Below are positions 22,584 through 33,967 of a DNA stretch of 64,000 nt, in pieces (the stretch's first letter is position 1; every line of letters begins with the position of its first letter). Where the stretch lies: contig SCFE01000112.1 in assembly GCA_004352715.1 (NCBI GenBank), forward strand, positions 860,752 to 924,751. Reading direction: 5' to 3'. This DNA is from Hofstenia miamia. Its lineage: Eukaryota; Xenacoelomorpha; Acoela. The notes below the pieces were generated by a model that ran no database searches, was not told the DNA's origin, and saw only the letters and a program-made list of their open reading frames with translations. Both the position numbers and the translations under genes were made by a program.

Positions 22584-25296
22584 GTGAGTAGTTATGATTA
22601 ACTAGTTCCTGCAGTAAAATCGATTTTGAAAAAATAAGCTTGTAGAAAAAATCATTTTTATTTGCAGAAACTTATCTGTTGCTCAATGGGGACTTGGTTG
22701 CAGAGAGCTTAGTTCACCCAAGTAAGAATTTGGATGCCCGCAAAACGACATTTTGTGAATCTTGCAAACAAGCTCAAAATTGCTTGTGTCGTTTTCTCGC
22801 TATAGAATGATTTTACTCTTTTAATAGAAATTAAACCACGATTGGTTTCTCCTAATTAAGCAATGACAGCTATTTTTTGCAGCTAGTTTATTGACGATAT
22901 TTTTAACTTCATTAAAGTTTTCGGCGTAATAAAAAGCTGCGCCTAGCTAAAACAGGTATCTTGTCACAACAGGTTGTGGTGGCAATCCAATTTCATGGAA
23001 TTTATCAGTTATCGCGCGATTTTTTACTGTTGCTGCCTTGGTAAAATAGACAATAATAAAATTATTGACTTTATGACAAAAATATGACCTATTAGACTTT
23101 ATTGACTTTTTTACCTAAAAATTACCCTATGCATAAATTATTAATGTCTTCATTCATTCAACATGGTCATAAGTGTTGAGATAGATCTTGGATATTATTT
23201 TGAGAAAGTATTTGTCAGCAGGACTTTTAAGAATTCGTTAGCTGAACCCAAATTCCTGCAAATCGATGTTGATGAAATCATAGACCTTTTTCATCTTCAA
23301 TGTGATTCTCCACAGAGGAGCGTGAGTTCAATTTATCATTTCCAAGCTTATAATGATGAAATAGTGCTCCAACTTTTTTTATTGCTAAAATGGACAACTT
23401 ATGCCCAGCTCCATATTTGACATGTTAATGTTTTAATTAGCTAAACATTAATACACGTTTTTATTAAAATAATAGCAGCCAAAAGTAAGTACACAAATAT
23501 TGCAAAAATTTGGAAACATCACTACAATAGAGAGCGTCCCTGAATTTCAACTATTATAGACTATATTATGCATCATGGCACAACAACTTACTCATAGGGA
23601 TTTCAGAACTTCCGAAAGGTAGAAGGTCTAACATTAAAAATTCATCTAGAGCCAAATTATATTATACATCAATAGAACTCAAAGTTTAAATGGTCTTAAG
23701 TTATAATTGATAAGTCGAAAATCTGTCCATAAACAGATTCTAAAAACGTCATTAAAAACCAATATTGATGCCTATGCAATTTAAAAAAAAACATAGGCAA
23801 CTGCAATAACTAAGACTTGCTAACGTAATATATTCATGAACAAAATTATCTTACTGAATAATAATTGCCTACACCTATGCACTCAGAGCAACATAGGTAG
23901 CCAAATTAGGGCTGAGTTTAAAGCAAAAATTGCTCTGCCCTGTCCGGATTTGCATTTATTTTATCCAGTCGGATTTATCCGGTTTAAATATCGAATTTCA
24001 GAAGTCGTAACGTTTCATATTTTTCATATATAATGACTCTAGGCATGTACCATCGATAAGTCAACAAGCCCGTATTTATCTAAACTACACCCGCATGCAA
24101 TATGCAAAATTTTAATAAACAAAATCCTTTCACTAACTACCATATGATTAGAAATACATGGCATTCCACAATACTTTAAAAGATACGTTGGGTTTAAAAT
24201 TTCCTTAGACAACCCTTATCTATAAAAAATTTTGGCCTGTAGTGAAACGCATATTTGTCCATTTATCAAGAAAATTAAATGTTTGAAGTTAAACTAAAAA
24301 CGTGTTTCAAAACATTTTTTCTATAAAATTAAAATCTAATTTATTAATGATAAAACCGAAGGACGCGAAAAATCTTTCACTAGGGAAATTAGTTGCAAGG
24401 ATGGGAAGCACGTCGACAGCACACTGAGATAGAAAGATGTCCCTGTAAAACAGTCCATTGCTGGTTGTTACTTGACAGTCAATTTTAAAATTAACTCAAT
24501 GCATGAAGATTTCGATACATTATTATGACACTACAGTACTTTAAAAATTAATGAAGAATATAATGTTGCTGTATCCAAGGCTGGTTTCAGTCTTGAATTT
24601 TTAATATAGATTTTAGTCGAACTCAACTGAATATTAATTTCATTCTGCCCTGTCCTGATTATTCAGTCCGGACTTAATCATAAGTGAAGTAAACTGCATA
24701 ACTTTGTCATTCAGCCAATAACTTTGTTAACACTCCAATCAGACCTCCAGAAATTGTAGTAGCATGGAATTTTATAACATTTGTAAGTTAACCCATTCTC
24801 AAAATTTACATTTCAATCTCGTTTGGAATGAATTTTTTGTAAATAAATTGTAACATCGGTGCTGGTTGTTAGTATCGGCCAGTCTAGTGTTTTCAGTTTT
24901 AAGCATGTATTTGTAAATATGTAGATAATGACTTCGTATATAATACCAATTAGTTTAAAGAACCGGGGTATAGAGTTGAATGGCAAGATGGGAATACGTG
25001 AATTCCAGCGATATTACAAAATCTATATGAAACGTTTAGCCTGGAGTTTCGCCGATATTCTTAATATTAATTTTGTTCACAAATATATGAACAACAACTT
25101 GTGATTACTCCGGTTGCATGACTGCAATGCGATAGTTTATTTATGAAATTTGAAGTTGCAGTTGATAGGTAGATGAAAGGGCCCAGCTGTATAAATATTT
25201 TGGTAGTCGATTAGGTATCGCACAAAATACCGCGATATCGGTGTGACTATGAAAACTCAATAGTATGTTTGGCATATATATATATATATATATATA
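22584..25296. other. AT-rich DNA, no gene supported
   Basis: The longest frame (23163-23420, plus, 85 codons) has neither a recognisable domain nor convincing splice sites. Nothing else is supported up to the (TA)n tract at 25275-25297 that borders the DNA transposon. Confidence 0.35.
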
Positions 25297-25311
25297 TTAG
25301 GGGTATGACAA
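25297..25311. repeat. Left terminal inverted repeat of the DNA transposon
   Basis: TTAGGGGTATGACAA abuts a (TA)n tract and is an exact reverse complement of 27717-27731. Confidence 0.9.
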
Positions 25312-25541
25312 TTTTGTAACAATATATCCCCATATCATTTTTCGTGGAGTTTTTATGTACGAATCAAGAAAATGTAAAATGTTTTTATTTTGCTTAAAAA
25401 ACTTCACCCACCCTTTGAGAAAACTATCGCCCAGCTATCCGGCTTGTATAAGCTAATCTTCAATGTTTAGAAATCAGTACCATATTTATAATTACAAAAA
25501 AACTAAAGCATATAATATAGCACGTCTTTACAAATCGTAGT

Positions 25542-27311
25542 TTAATATCTTGCATTTGTTAGAAGAAATTTGATGTTTAATGTTTCATTGGATGTACAGA
25601 GTGGAAGCAAGTCCTGCATTACTTTAATCGCACGCTCTGCACAGATATTCGAACGCTGCATTGGTATAGGTGATGGTTCCGTGGACCAAAATTTCCTCAA
25701 TGACTTCAAAGCTTTTGGATGCCCTTTGCAAGCTTCTGACAGGTTTTCAAAGTCAGCAGGATTGAAGCTTTGAGCAGAGAACCAGATGTCAGCCCATGAC
25801 CCACTGATGAAATCACATGCCGCTTTAGCTGTCTGCCGATAATCTGGTATCAGAATGAAAGCAAGCAAAGTATAAATTGCCCTGGAATTCCACCTTGCAT
25901 TACTGAGAGCAGGAAGTGATTTAAAATTCACCTTTGGGAAGCTTCCTGTGCTTTTGAAAACCTTGTAGCATGATATCAAGTGATCAAGAAAGGCCATGTC
26001 ATCTCGCCACCAATCTCGTTCTGTTTTCTTTAGTGATTTTCCAGTGTTGTTGAATGACGTCTTGAGTTGTTCATACTCTTCTGTAATTCTTGAAATGAAT
26101 GAGTAACTGAGATTTGGAGATGTTGGAGTTCCATCAAAATGTTCATTCAGGACATGTTTCAGTATTGTGTCTAAAATATGGTGTTGGCATCCAATGAAAG
26201 GTGGCTTGTCTAGTCCAATATGTACGAAGTGTTTCTGCAGCAGAGTGACTGCACCGAAGCATATTCCAGTATTAGCTGCAGTCGTATCAGATACAATCGC
26301 TTTTATTGATTCCCAAAGTTCAAACTCATCAAGTACAGTTTTTATTCCATTGAATATTGTTTCACCCTTTCCATTTATTAGTTGAACAACAGCAAGTCTG
26401 ACTTCCTTACTTTCGTTCTTCACAACCACTACCTGGTGTTCCTTCTTGTTAATGGTTTTTCCGTCAAAGTGCAAACACCATTGATCATTTTTTAAGTTTT
26501 CCAAGAAATTCTTTTTTAACTCTTCTCCTTTTTTCATTACAGCTTTGTAGATACCACTTTGTGTTGGAGTGGGTATGGAAACACCACTTTCTGACAAGGT
26601 TTGGCAGACTTTTCGGGCTTTCCTGGTACTCAGTTTTGCTGTGGTCACTAAACGCACTGCAGAATCAGTTTTTTGTCTTTTGAAGGTTGATGGGTTCTCA
26701 AAATCCTCATCACTACTGAAACACTGTTCTTCACTCACATTTTCGTCACTTTCTGAAATCACCTCTGTACTGTTTTCAACAAATTCTTCTGTGACTGATG
26801 ATTTCCTTTTGAGTAACTTCAGTTTTCTTGGATGAAGCACTGTTAAATCTTCTTTTGTTGTGGAATAGCCTACTTTTCCTTTTGATGACAACTGCAGTTC
26901 GTAGAACTCTTTATCTTCTTTGCACAACCATTCTCCTCTTGCGTCGGTTACATCGAACAACTTCGTAAAATCATAGTTTCCAGGTTTTCGACTTTGTCTT
27001 TCATAAACTTTGATTACATTCTGAATTTTTCTTTCAACTGTCGATTTTCCTTGTTGGATTGGCAAATTCAGCTTGTTCCATAATTGTTTAACTTCACCTG
27101 CTATTATCTTGATTCTCTCCTTTTTGCTTTTCACACGTGAAGCCAAAGTTCTGAATCTATCTAAGATATATTGTTCCTTTGGAATCCTGTGCATTTGGCT
27201 GATATTCTCCACAGTTTTATGCTTTCTTGAGGTCTTACTTTCGTGGAATTGCAGCAAATTTGAAGACCAAATTTTCTTGTTCTTATCTGAAGGAGGTGGA
27301 TTCTTCGACAT
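25542..27311 (-). CDS. hAT-like (RNase H fold) transposase, intact
   Basis: This 589-codon single-exon frame lies inside the 15-bp inverted repeats and would cut and rejoin the element's ends. The N-terminal third is basic (residues 1-110), followed by an acidic Ser-rich linker (about 172-205). Catalytic-like positions in order: D283 in LHFDGK, D342 in IVSDTTAANTG, a CxxH-type pair at C375-H378 in GCQHHILD, the RW motif at 473-474 in NARWNS, and E559 in ICAERAIKVM. This D-D-C/H-RW-E order is that of hAT-type transposases. No zinc-finger BED domain is seen at the N-terminus. The start at 27311 is the first Met of the frame. With no stop or frameshift, the copy is young. Superfamily assignment is inference. 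Confidence 0.75.
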   Translation of the reverse strand: MSKNPPPSDKNKKIWSSNLLQFHESKTSRKHKTVENISQMHRIPKEQYILDRFRTLASRVKSKKERIKIIAGEVKQLWNKLNLPIQQGKSTVERKIQNVIKVYERQSRKPGNYDFTKLFDVTDARGEWLCKEDKEFYELQLSSKGKVGYSTTKEDLTVLHPRKLKLLKRKSSVTEEFVENSTEVISESDENVSEEQCFSSDEDFENPSTFKRQKTDSAVRLVTTAKLSTRKARKVCQTLSESGVSIPTPTQSGIYKAVMKKGEELKKNFLENLKNDQWCLHFDGKTINKKEHQVVVVKNESKEVRLAVVQLINGKGETIFNGIKTVLDEFELWESIKAIVSDTTAANTGICFGAVTLLQKHFVHIGLDKPPFIGCQHHILDTILKHVLNEHFDGTPTSPNLSYSFISRITEEYEQLKTSFNNTGKSLKKTERDWWRDDMAFLDHLISCYKVFKSTGSFPKVNFKSLPALSNARWNSRAIYTLLAFILIPDYRQTAKAACDFISGSWADIWFSAQSFNPADFENLSEACKGHPKALKSLRKFWSTEPSPIPMQRSNICAERAIKVMQDLLPLCTSNETLNIKFLLTNARY

Positions 27312-27716
27312 TTCAGCTCTAAAATTTGAAAATTAACAGTTGAATATGCTATTTAAACAAAAATAAAAAATTCTGAAATATTTAATACGAACAAATATAT
27401 TCTACGTTTGTGGTTTCCAAAAAATCCAAATATCTCATAGGTCCCTTGACCGATCGACTTGAAATTTTCTGAGGTTGTTAAGAAGTAAATTATGTTACAA
27501 GTCAGTTAGTACCAAATCGATTGCTTTATTCTTTTTTAGTGTAATTATGAAATAATCGACAGGGAGGTTTAATTTACCCCTCCTCGTAAAACTATTTTTA
27601 GTTTGGTGGGTGACTTTTTCTTCGAGTTATAGTCTGGTACTAATATTTTCTTTGAAGGCATAAAAAAACTCCACTTATTTCAGTATGGGGAATAAAAAAT
27701 TCGCCAAAAAAATTTT

Positions 27717-27731
27717 TTGTCATACCCCTAA
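27717..27731. repeat. Right terminal inverted repeat of the DNA transposon
   Basis: TTGTCATACCCCTAA is the exact reverse complement of the left end and is followed by (TA)n to about 27750. Confidence 0.9.
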
Positions 27732-27751
27732 TATATATATATATATATATA

Positions 27752-29755
27752 CTTGTCAAGCTTAGCATATACTTAATACAAATATAAATATTCGTATTTA
27801 AATTAATTAGTAAGCAGGGTTTTTTAACAATTTCTAAACTTGTGTAATGATGATGCTTTACGTACATTTTGTGGCAGATTGTTCCAGATTTTCGCCGTTT
27901 TTGTTGTGAATGTACCTTTCCAGTCCCTGATGTTTATTTTATGCATTTCTCTATTTTGTTTACATTGAAAAATTTACATATACTACTTCTTTTCATTTTA
28001 TTTACATGTATATTTCGTAAGATAAGATGTACAAAGCCGGTACTGTCTATAGCAGAGGTGTTTTGGAATGGAGCTGAGCCTCCTCACCTATAAACCTATA
28101 TATTCCAAGGTGCCGCTAACCCACCTGCCCATTTTCACTCACTTTGGGAATTTTATAATTATAAATATATAAATTTGTAAGAGTTTATGTAATGATTCAA
28201 GTTCAAAAGAGATGATGGTGATGGAAATTGAATCCCAACATTGTTTTTATCAATTTTTAAAAAATGATACAAATTTGTTAAAAAAATTCTGAATTTAAGT
28301 ATCATTACGATTTCTAATATTTTAAATATTTGTTAATATATATTTAAAAAAGTTGTTTACCGAAAACAATTTTGATTTGTATTTTTACAATTTCCGTTCA
28401 TATACTTTTACATTTAATAAATTTGAAGTCAAATATTTTTATTTTATTTATCAAATTTTCTTTTATACATTATATTTTTTAAATATTTACAGCATGCTAT
28501 CGTGTGAACTAATTAACATTGAAATTCTGCAGTCCTAATTTTACAATCTTTTTTTCAATAGCTCTGACTAAACAAATAAGCAGAAATGCCTTGGGAGTCG
28601 GGAGCTCCATAAGGGGAGTTGTATGGGAAGAAGTTAAAATTTTCAAGATTTGTCTCAATAGTTAATACTGCTCTGCTTAATCAATTTACTTTTGAGAAGT
28701 AAATGTATCTTAGTATAGTCCCAATTAATACTAAAGTTAAAGTCAACGTCGATTTAAACAGTTGAAATTAGGTTGATCAAGCAATTATTGGCTGAAATTC
28801 ATACTATGAGAAAATGTTCTTTTTTAATAGTAACAGTGGTTTGATTTTATCAAGGGTACGAAGAATGATTCAATCGATTGTATCGGATTCAATGACTTAG
28901 AATAAATCAGCAAACGATTTAAGACCGCCTTGGTTAGAGTAAAAAGTAAATTAACAGCAATATATAGACATCAAAATGAATTTATATATAGGCTAGAAAC
29001 ATGCTGTGTGTTATAAGGAACGAAGCTGGTCTTATTTGTTTCTACGTTTACTAACCTTTTTGTAATTATTAATGGCGATAATAAGTTAGGCTAATAACTA
29101 CTAGAGATGACTAATAGTCTCTAGTAACCAGCTGTCTAAATTGTGATGCTCTAAATTGTGTGTTAGGTATGTGTACGATTAGTTTTCCATTTCAGTCGAA
29201 CAATAGCACATAATAATTTCTAAAAATACATAATCGTTTTATCATAATTTTATTTAAAAAGTGGAGTCAACACCCTTCCCCGATTCAAATTTTTTGAGAC
29301 CGAGCCTGTTTTAATTCTGCGTTTTTCTAAGTGAATTACATTTGTCACGTCAGTCAATACCAAGATATCTATGGCAATATAAAGTAGGATTATTGGATTA
29401 TTGTGTGTTATTCATCATTTTAAGCGACTTTTTTGATGTTTTTGTAGGAGGTAGTGATCATGCTAAGACGCGGAACTGTAATGTTAATATAACAGTTTCC
29501 CAAAAAGGGTAAAATGGGTTGTCTGCAAATGTAGAAAGAAAAGGCAGAGGATTCAAATCTTTCATATTGTATTATTTATATGGATATATCACGACTTGTC
29601 TTGGGAGGATTTGATCAAATGTTTTTCTAGAAATTCAAGAACAAAAAATTTCCACTGTTAACCAGAACTGTATCTTAATGTAGACGTAGGTAAATAAAAT
29701 CTTGATTAATTGATATATTAAGCGTTAAAGCATATTTCAACGTGGTGCTTTATAG
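27752..29755. other. AT-rich DNA upstream of the NOP58 exons
   Basis: The first NOP58 exon (normally encoding about 15 residues) is expected here or just upstream, but I could not find it with confidence. Nothing else is supported. Confidence 0.35.
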
Positions 29756-30820
29756 GTGTTAAAAGAGTCTAAACTTAAAGATGTTGATAACATTTGGAAG
29801 GGCTTTGAGACGCCAGAAGAAGCCAATAAAATGTATTATTTTTAGTTTTAGATTTTAGTATTGAATTGTTTTTAGGGTTCAGTTATTGACTTTTAATAAA
29901 TTCAAGGATGCCACTGAAGCTCTAGCAGGTATGTAGTACGGTTTATTAATTGGATCACAATTTTATCGTATGATTTTTAAAGATTTATTTTTGTTTATAC
30001 ATTTCACTATTGCTTATCAGTTTTAACAATTAGCTACTGAAATTTACTATAAATAGAGTCCTATATCAATCAATGTTGTTTTCGTTGCACATATACACTG
30101 ATTTTGAGGTTTTCCATGTTGAATTCAATATTTGGATCCTACAAAATTTCCTCTCCTTAACCTTAAACAGCCTAGCGTCCGTTTTAAAGGACAAACCGTT
30201 TTCCAAATTTACAAAGAATTTTCTCCAGGCCTATTTTCAAATTTGAAGATCTTGGTCATGGGTAGGTCTATTGGGGACCACACATTATGGCAATGTTGAA
30301 AATGTCTATTAAAGCTTATTGCTGTTGCAGAGATTGTTGAAAAGATTAAAAAATTTTTTAGAAATTTTCGAATTTTTTAAAAAAAAATTTAAATTCTCTC
30401 CATACTTATTGTTAATGTATTTAGAACGTTTTGAGCCCCTGGAGGCAACATAGAACTTTGACTGTTTCTTGATATGTGCAAAGATATTCCAAACCCATTA
30501 AGGCGTGCCGTGCGCAAAGTTAGAGATCGTGGGGCTATAAGCGTTGAAAATTTTTTATAAAATCATGAAACAATTTTCAAAAATCATCAGGCTGTTTAAG
30601 GTTAATTCTTACATAAATAATGTTGAATAGATTTATTTCCTTTTGCTATTGATTATAACTAATTTTGCATACAAAATCATAACGTTTTGTGTTAGCAAAC
30701 GCTTCTGCCATTGAAAATAAAATGAATAAAAAATTGAAGAAGATGCTGAAGAAATTATCAATTGATGAAGCACATGAAGAACTAGCGGTAGCAGATACCA
30801 AAGTTGGCGGTCTTATAAAG
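29756..30820 (+). CDS. NOP58: NOP58, N-terminal exons (box C/D snoRNP core protein)
   Basis: NOP58 binds box C/D snoRNAs in the nucleolus with NOP56, fibrillarin and SNU13, guiding rRNA 2'-O-methylation. Three exons with GT-AG borders are seen: 29756-29832 (VLKESKLKDVDNIWKGFETP), 29876-29928 (VQLLTFNKFKDATEAL) and 30696-30820 (KKLSIDEAHEELAVADTKVG). They match the family's N-terminal domain in order, and phases join exactly (2, 1, 0). The first intron is only 43 bp. The second (767 bp) holds a piggyBac-like MITE. The first coding exon is not found. After 30820 the next expected segment (about 110 residues, through the region around the conserved CREWYGWHFPEL) is absent from the sequence up to 37445. 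Confidence 0.9.
30157..30605. mobile_element. piggyBac-like MITE in a NOP58 intron
   Basis: TTAA then CCTTAAACAGCCT on the left mirrors AGGCTGTTTAAGG then TTAA on the right. This is a 13-bp inverted repeat with TTAA outside each end, the piggyBac target signature. The 449-bp unit has no ORF. A small internal hairpin (gtccgttttaaaggac) lies next to the left end. Confidence 0.7.
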
Positions 30821-31023
30821 GTATCTATATGTATATTTGGGGTTTTCCCAATTGCATTGCTTATTTAAAATGTTTACCTTATTGATGTTGTTTGATAATT
30901 AGAGCTTCCCATATCTTAATGTGGGCAGTTTTCATGGCTATTTCAAAATTTGTTTTTTTTACAATTTGTTATTGTGTTTGAATATTTCAGTTTCAATATG
31001 ACTTTTAAGATGTTCTTTAATTC

Positions 31024-31026
<3 letters not shown>

Positions 31027-31060
<34 letters not shown>

Positions 31061-31095
31061 TTAGTATATATATATTCGTATATATATAGGTATAT
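31027..31095. repeat. (TA)n microsatellite
   Basis: It is an interrupted TA tract. Open frames made of Tyr-Ile repeats here are artefacts. Confidence 0.9.
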
Positions 31096-31317
31096 ATTGT
31101 TAGGAACGTACGTGTATATAAATACGCATTAAAACATAACCAATCAGGTAAAAGTACACAATGTTTATTAATTACAATTCAATTGTATGAAATTACAATT
31201 AGCGTTATTAGACAGCCATAAATATTGATTCTGTCAAGCTTTTATTATATGTAGAAAGAGAGAAGTAACACAGTCAAAATTATCCAAATTCAGACTCTAA
31301 TCAATGAAAATACATAT

Positions 31318-32352
31318 TAGTTGAGAGAAATTGCAGAAAAAGCCAATTTTAGCAAAACAGCAGTGGAAAATGTCAAAAAAGCAAACATCTGGATCAATTA
31401 GTGCACGACGCGTCAGACATTGTGGAAGGAAAAGGAAATCCACCAAAGCTGATGATCGCCTACTGGTCCGAAGTTTAAGATCAAAGCCGCTATCAACAGC
31501 CAAACAACTACAAAAAGAGTAGAAAGAGTCCGGTGTTCATGTAGGAGTACACACAGTTCGTAGTCGACTGAAAGAAGCTGGCTGTAGCAGTGTTACTCCG
31601 AAAAGGAAACCACTGTAACAAAAGCAATGATGAAGAAACGCTTTTAATTTGCCAACCGCTACAGTAAGTTATTTGAATTAAATATGATTCAGCTCATTTT
31701 TCTAAATTCTAGGCTATTTTCTCAGATGAGTCCACGTTTGAATGCCATACGCAAAGCAGCGAAGCTCATTTTTCTAAATTCTAGGCTATTTTCTCAGATG
31801 AGTCCACGTTTGAATGCCATACGCAAAGCAGCGAAAAATATGGCAAACGCCTAACAGCCGAATGCCATCTGTTCCAGCCGTCCGGCATCCACAGAAAGTT
31901 ATGGTTTGGGGTTGCATGTCGTTCCATGGCACTGGAAGATTGCATATTTGTGAAAAGAACATGCGGAAAGAGCAGTATTTCGAAGTTTTACATGAACGAA
32001 TGATCCCACAAGCCAACCAATGGTATCCTGGATCCAACTTTATTTTCCAGCAAGACGACGCCCCAGCCAATACGGCGAAAATTGTCACTCAATTTTTTCA
32101 AAATAATAATATTAATCTCATCCAATGGCCCGGGAATAGCCCAAATCTCAATGCGATTGAGAATTTGTGGGGAATCTTGAAACGGAAATTGGCTCCTGAA
32201 ATGTGCACCACAAAACCGAACTCATCGGAAAATTGTTAAGATTGTGGGCGAGTGATGCATCCATTAAGACCATGGTGGAGAACTTAGTCGATTCAATGCC
32301 GCGGAAAATCGAAAATGTCATTAGAAATAAAGGGAAAATGACGAAATATTGA
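31318..32352 (+). pseudogene. Tc1-like transposase pseudogene
   Basis: In order the plus strand shows an HTH start (LREIAEKANFSKTAVENVKK), a GRKRK basic stretch, HTVRSRLKEAG, FSDESTFECH (first Asp), VMVWGCMSFHGTG, FQQDDAPANTAK (second Asp), and SPNLNAIENLWG with the catalytic Glu 34 residues after that Asp (DD34E). It ends MTKY with a stop at 32350-32352. Frameshifts and stops fall at about 31520, 31615, near 31840 and at 32237. A 72-bp tandem duplication (31692-31763 and 31764-31835) repeats the first Asp region. It lies inside NOP58, same strand. Confidence 0.85.
31692..31835. repeat. 72-bp exact tandem duplication within the Tc1 pseudogene
   Basis: The unit gctcatttttctaaattcta through gcaaagcagcgaa occurs twice back to back without visible differences. 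It is either a recent local duplication or an assembly overlap left unmerged. Confidence 0.9.
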
Positions 32353-32556
32353 AATCATTTAAAATATTGTTCATTTATATACAATTATAAAATACAATTA
32401 TAAAATGGATTTTTTTTATTATAAATTTATCATAAATTATCACAAATTTGAGTTTTTACACTCCTAATTTATATATTATGATTGTTGAAGCATTAAACTT
32501 GATAATAAACGTTTTTCTATATGATAAATAGCGTTTGTGTGCCCATTATGGTTCAG

Positions 32557-32929
32557 TTAGGAAGAAATATGAAAAAAATGCGCTGTCCTGATTAATTTGC
32601 TCCCTATTGTACCTTGTCGAAAAATTTCAACGATTGAACGTATTTCCGAAAATACAGTAAAAACGCAAACCAAAGTAATGTAAGGTCCATTTATAAATTC
32701 TAAATTTGCAAATACCTCCTTGAAAAATGCATTAAACGTATTCAGAAAAAACAAAATAATAGCAATACCTGAACACACTTTTTCTACAGTTTCATCCTTA
32801 CAAAACTTCATGTCGCAATCAATATTTGAGTCAAAATCATCTAATACTACACATTCAGGAGACATATTCATTGAATAAAAGGACTGTTGAAATTCTTCTA
32901 GAAACCTTGCATGCTGATCAGATATCATT
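32557..32929 (-). CDS. Possible exon of an unrecognised membrane protein
   Basis: On the minus strand a frame of 123 codons follows an acceptor-like taatattttag (32930-32940). It has an acidic start (FLEEFQQSFYSM, then VVLDDFDSNIDCDM) and two hydrophobic stretches, GIAIILFFLNTFNAFF and YITLVCVFTVF. A second minus frame upstream (33006-33224) could be another exon, but its phase does not join cleanly. No family is recognised, and chance cannot be excluded. Confidence 0.22.
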
Positions 32930-33651
32930 CTAAAATATTAAAATTTTCATTAGAAAACTAGTTAAATACATTTTACAAACAAATGAAACGGATTTTGCAA
33001 CGAAACTAACATTTTTCATTGCTAATCAAAACATGCGAATTCATAACAAGCACATTGAGTTCAAGAAAAGAGAAATCTGTGTTCACTATTCTTGTGATGA
33101 TCACTACAGTCCCAAATGACAAGCAGACTAAATTGCCATTTTGAAATTTTTTGCATGGCCATGACATATCAAAGACCATCACTTTTTTTCTTATAAATAT
33201 CTTAAAAACTTCCCCGTAAGTCAAATTTCTTTTTTGGCAACAGTTTTTACCAACAAATTTTAAATAAGTGTTTAAGACTAAATTTTAAAATTATATTTTA
33301 TCTTTAAGTAATACCTAGAAAATATTTCAACATTTTCACTATTGCAATAACGTGAATGATTAATTTTTACATTTTAGATTTCAATAACAATTTTCGCTTT
33401 TTTATCGAAAAAAGTACACTTTTTAATGTAAACTGTTACTTTTTAGTTGATTATATGTTTTAGAATTCATAAAACTAATTGGATTTAGAATTGTTAAAAC
33501 ATTATTTTAGACAGGGTTAAATTTTAGATTTATAAACATCATTTAGGTGGGGTAATGGCATTTAAACAAACATCTAATGTAGTTGAAAAAAATTCTGAAT
33601 GTAGGAATGGATCGCTTAATTTGTATATTATTGAGATCAAAGTTGTTTTCC

Positions 33652-33966
33652 AGCAAGGCGGAAAACGCTTAGAGGAACAAATGTAGGAGAAGATATGCTT
33701 TAAATGGATGGAAGAGTTGAGGTTTCGTGATTTACAAAGGATGGGCCGCCATCAGGATAGCAAGGACCACACAACTTGCATGAGGGAAATATCGGAGGCG
33801 TTGAAGACGATGTCACAGGCGAATCAGCGGGGAGGGAAGTGAACCGGGGCAGAGAGAGACAGGAGCAGAGAAATTCGAGGCAAAATAAGCTTGAAGAGAT
33901 CAGCTTTCTCCAGATCCGAGTGGGCAGAAAGAAGGTTCCATTTCAAATTGGGTCAGGTTTGATATG
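33652..33966 (+). pseudogene. GC-richer decayed coding relic
   Basis: One frame reads WMEELRFRDLQRMGRHQDSK then CMREISEALKTMSQANQR. It is interrupted by a TAG near 33685 and a TGA near 33840, then continues with basic residues to about 33966. Composition is clearly unlike the AT-rich flanks. It is probably a fragment of a mobile element's ORF or a processed pseudogene. The other open frame (33776-33967) is its shadow. Confidence 0.3.
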
Positions 33967-33967
33967 A

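Larger units (their letters stand above)
25297..27731 (-). mobile_element. Complete DNA transposon (2.4 kb) inserted in a TA microsatellite
   Basis: Perfect 15-bp terminal inverted repeats, TTAGGGGTATGACAA at 25297-25311 and its reverse complement at 27717-27731, bound a 2435-bp unit with one intact transposase gene on the minus strand. Both outer flanks are (TA)n, so the element landed in a microsatellite and the target duplication length cannot be read. Past the 15 bp the ends stay loosely similar (both reach a CCCC block at about 30-45 bases in). The ends and the hAT-like transposase fold suggest a hAT relative such as the IS3EU group, but that assignment is tentative. Confidence 0.8.

Noticed and set aside
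25542-27336. Plus-strand frames 25570-25773, 26167-26385, 26569-26835 and 27073-27336
   Set aside because: Shadows of the intact minus-strand transposase.
29290-29345. Possible NOP58 first exon (FFETEP...)
   Set aside because: It recalls the family's LFET start, but there is no ATG in frame nearby and no matching donor.
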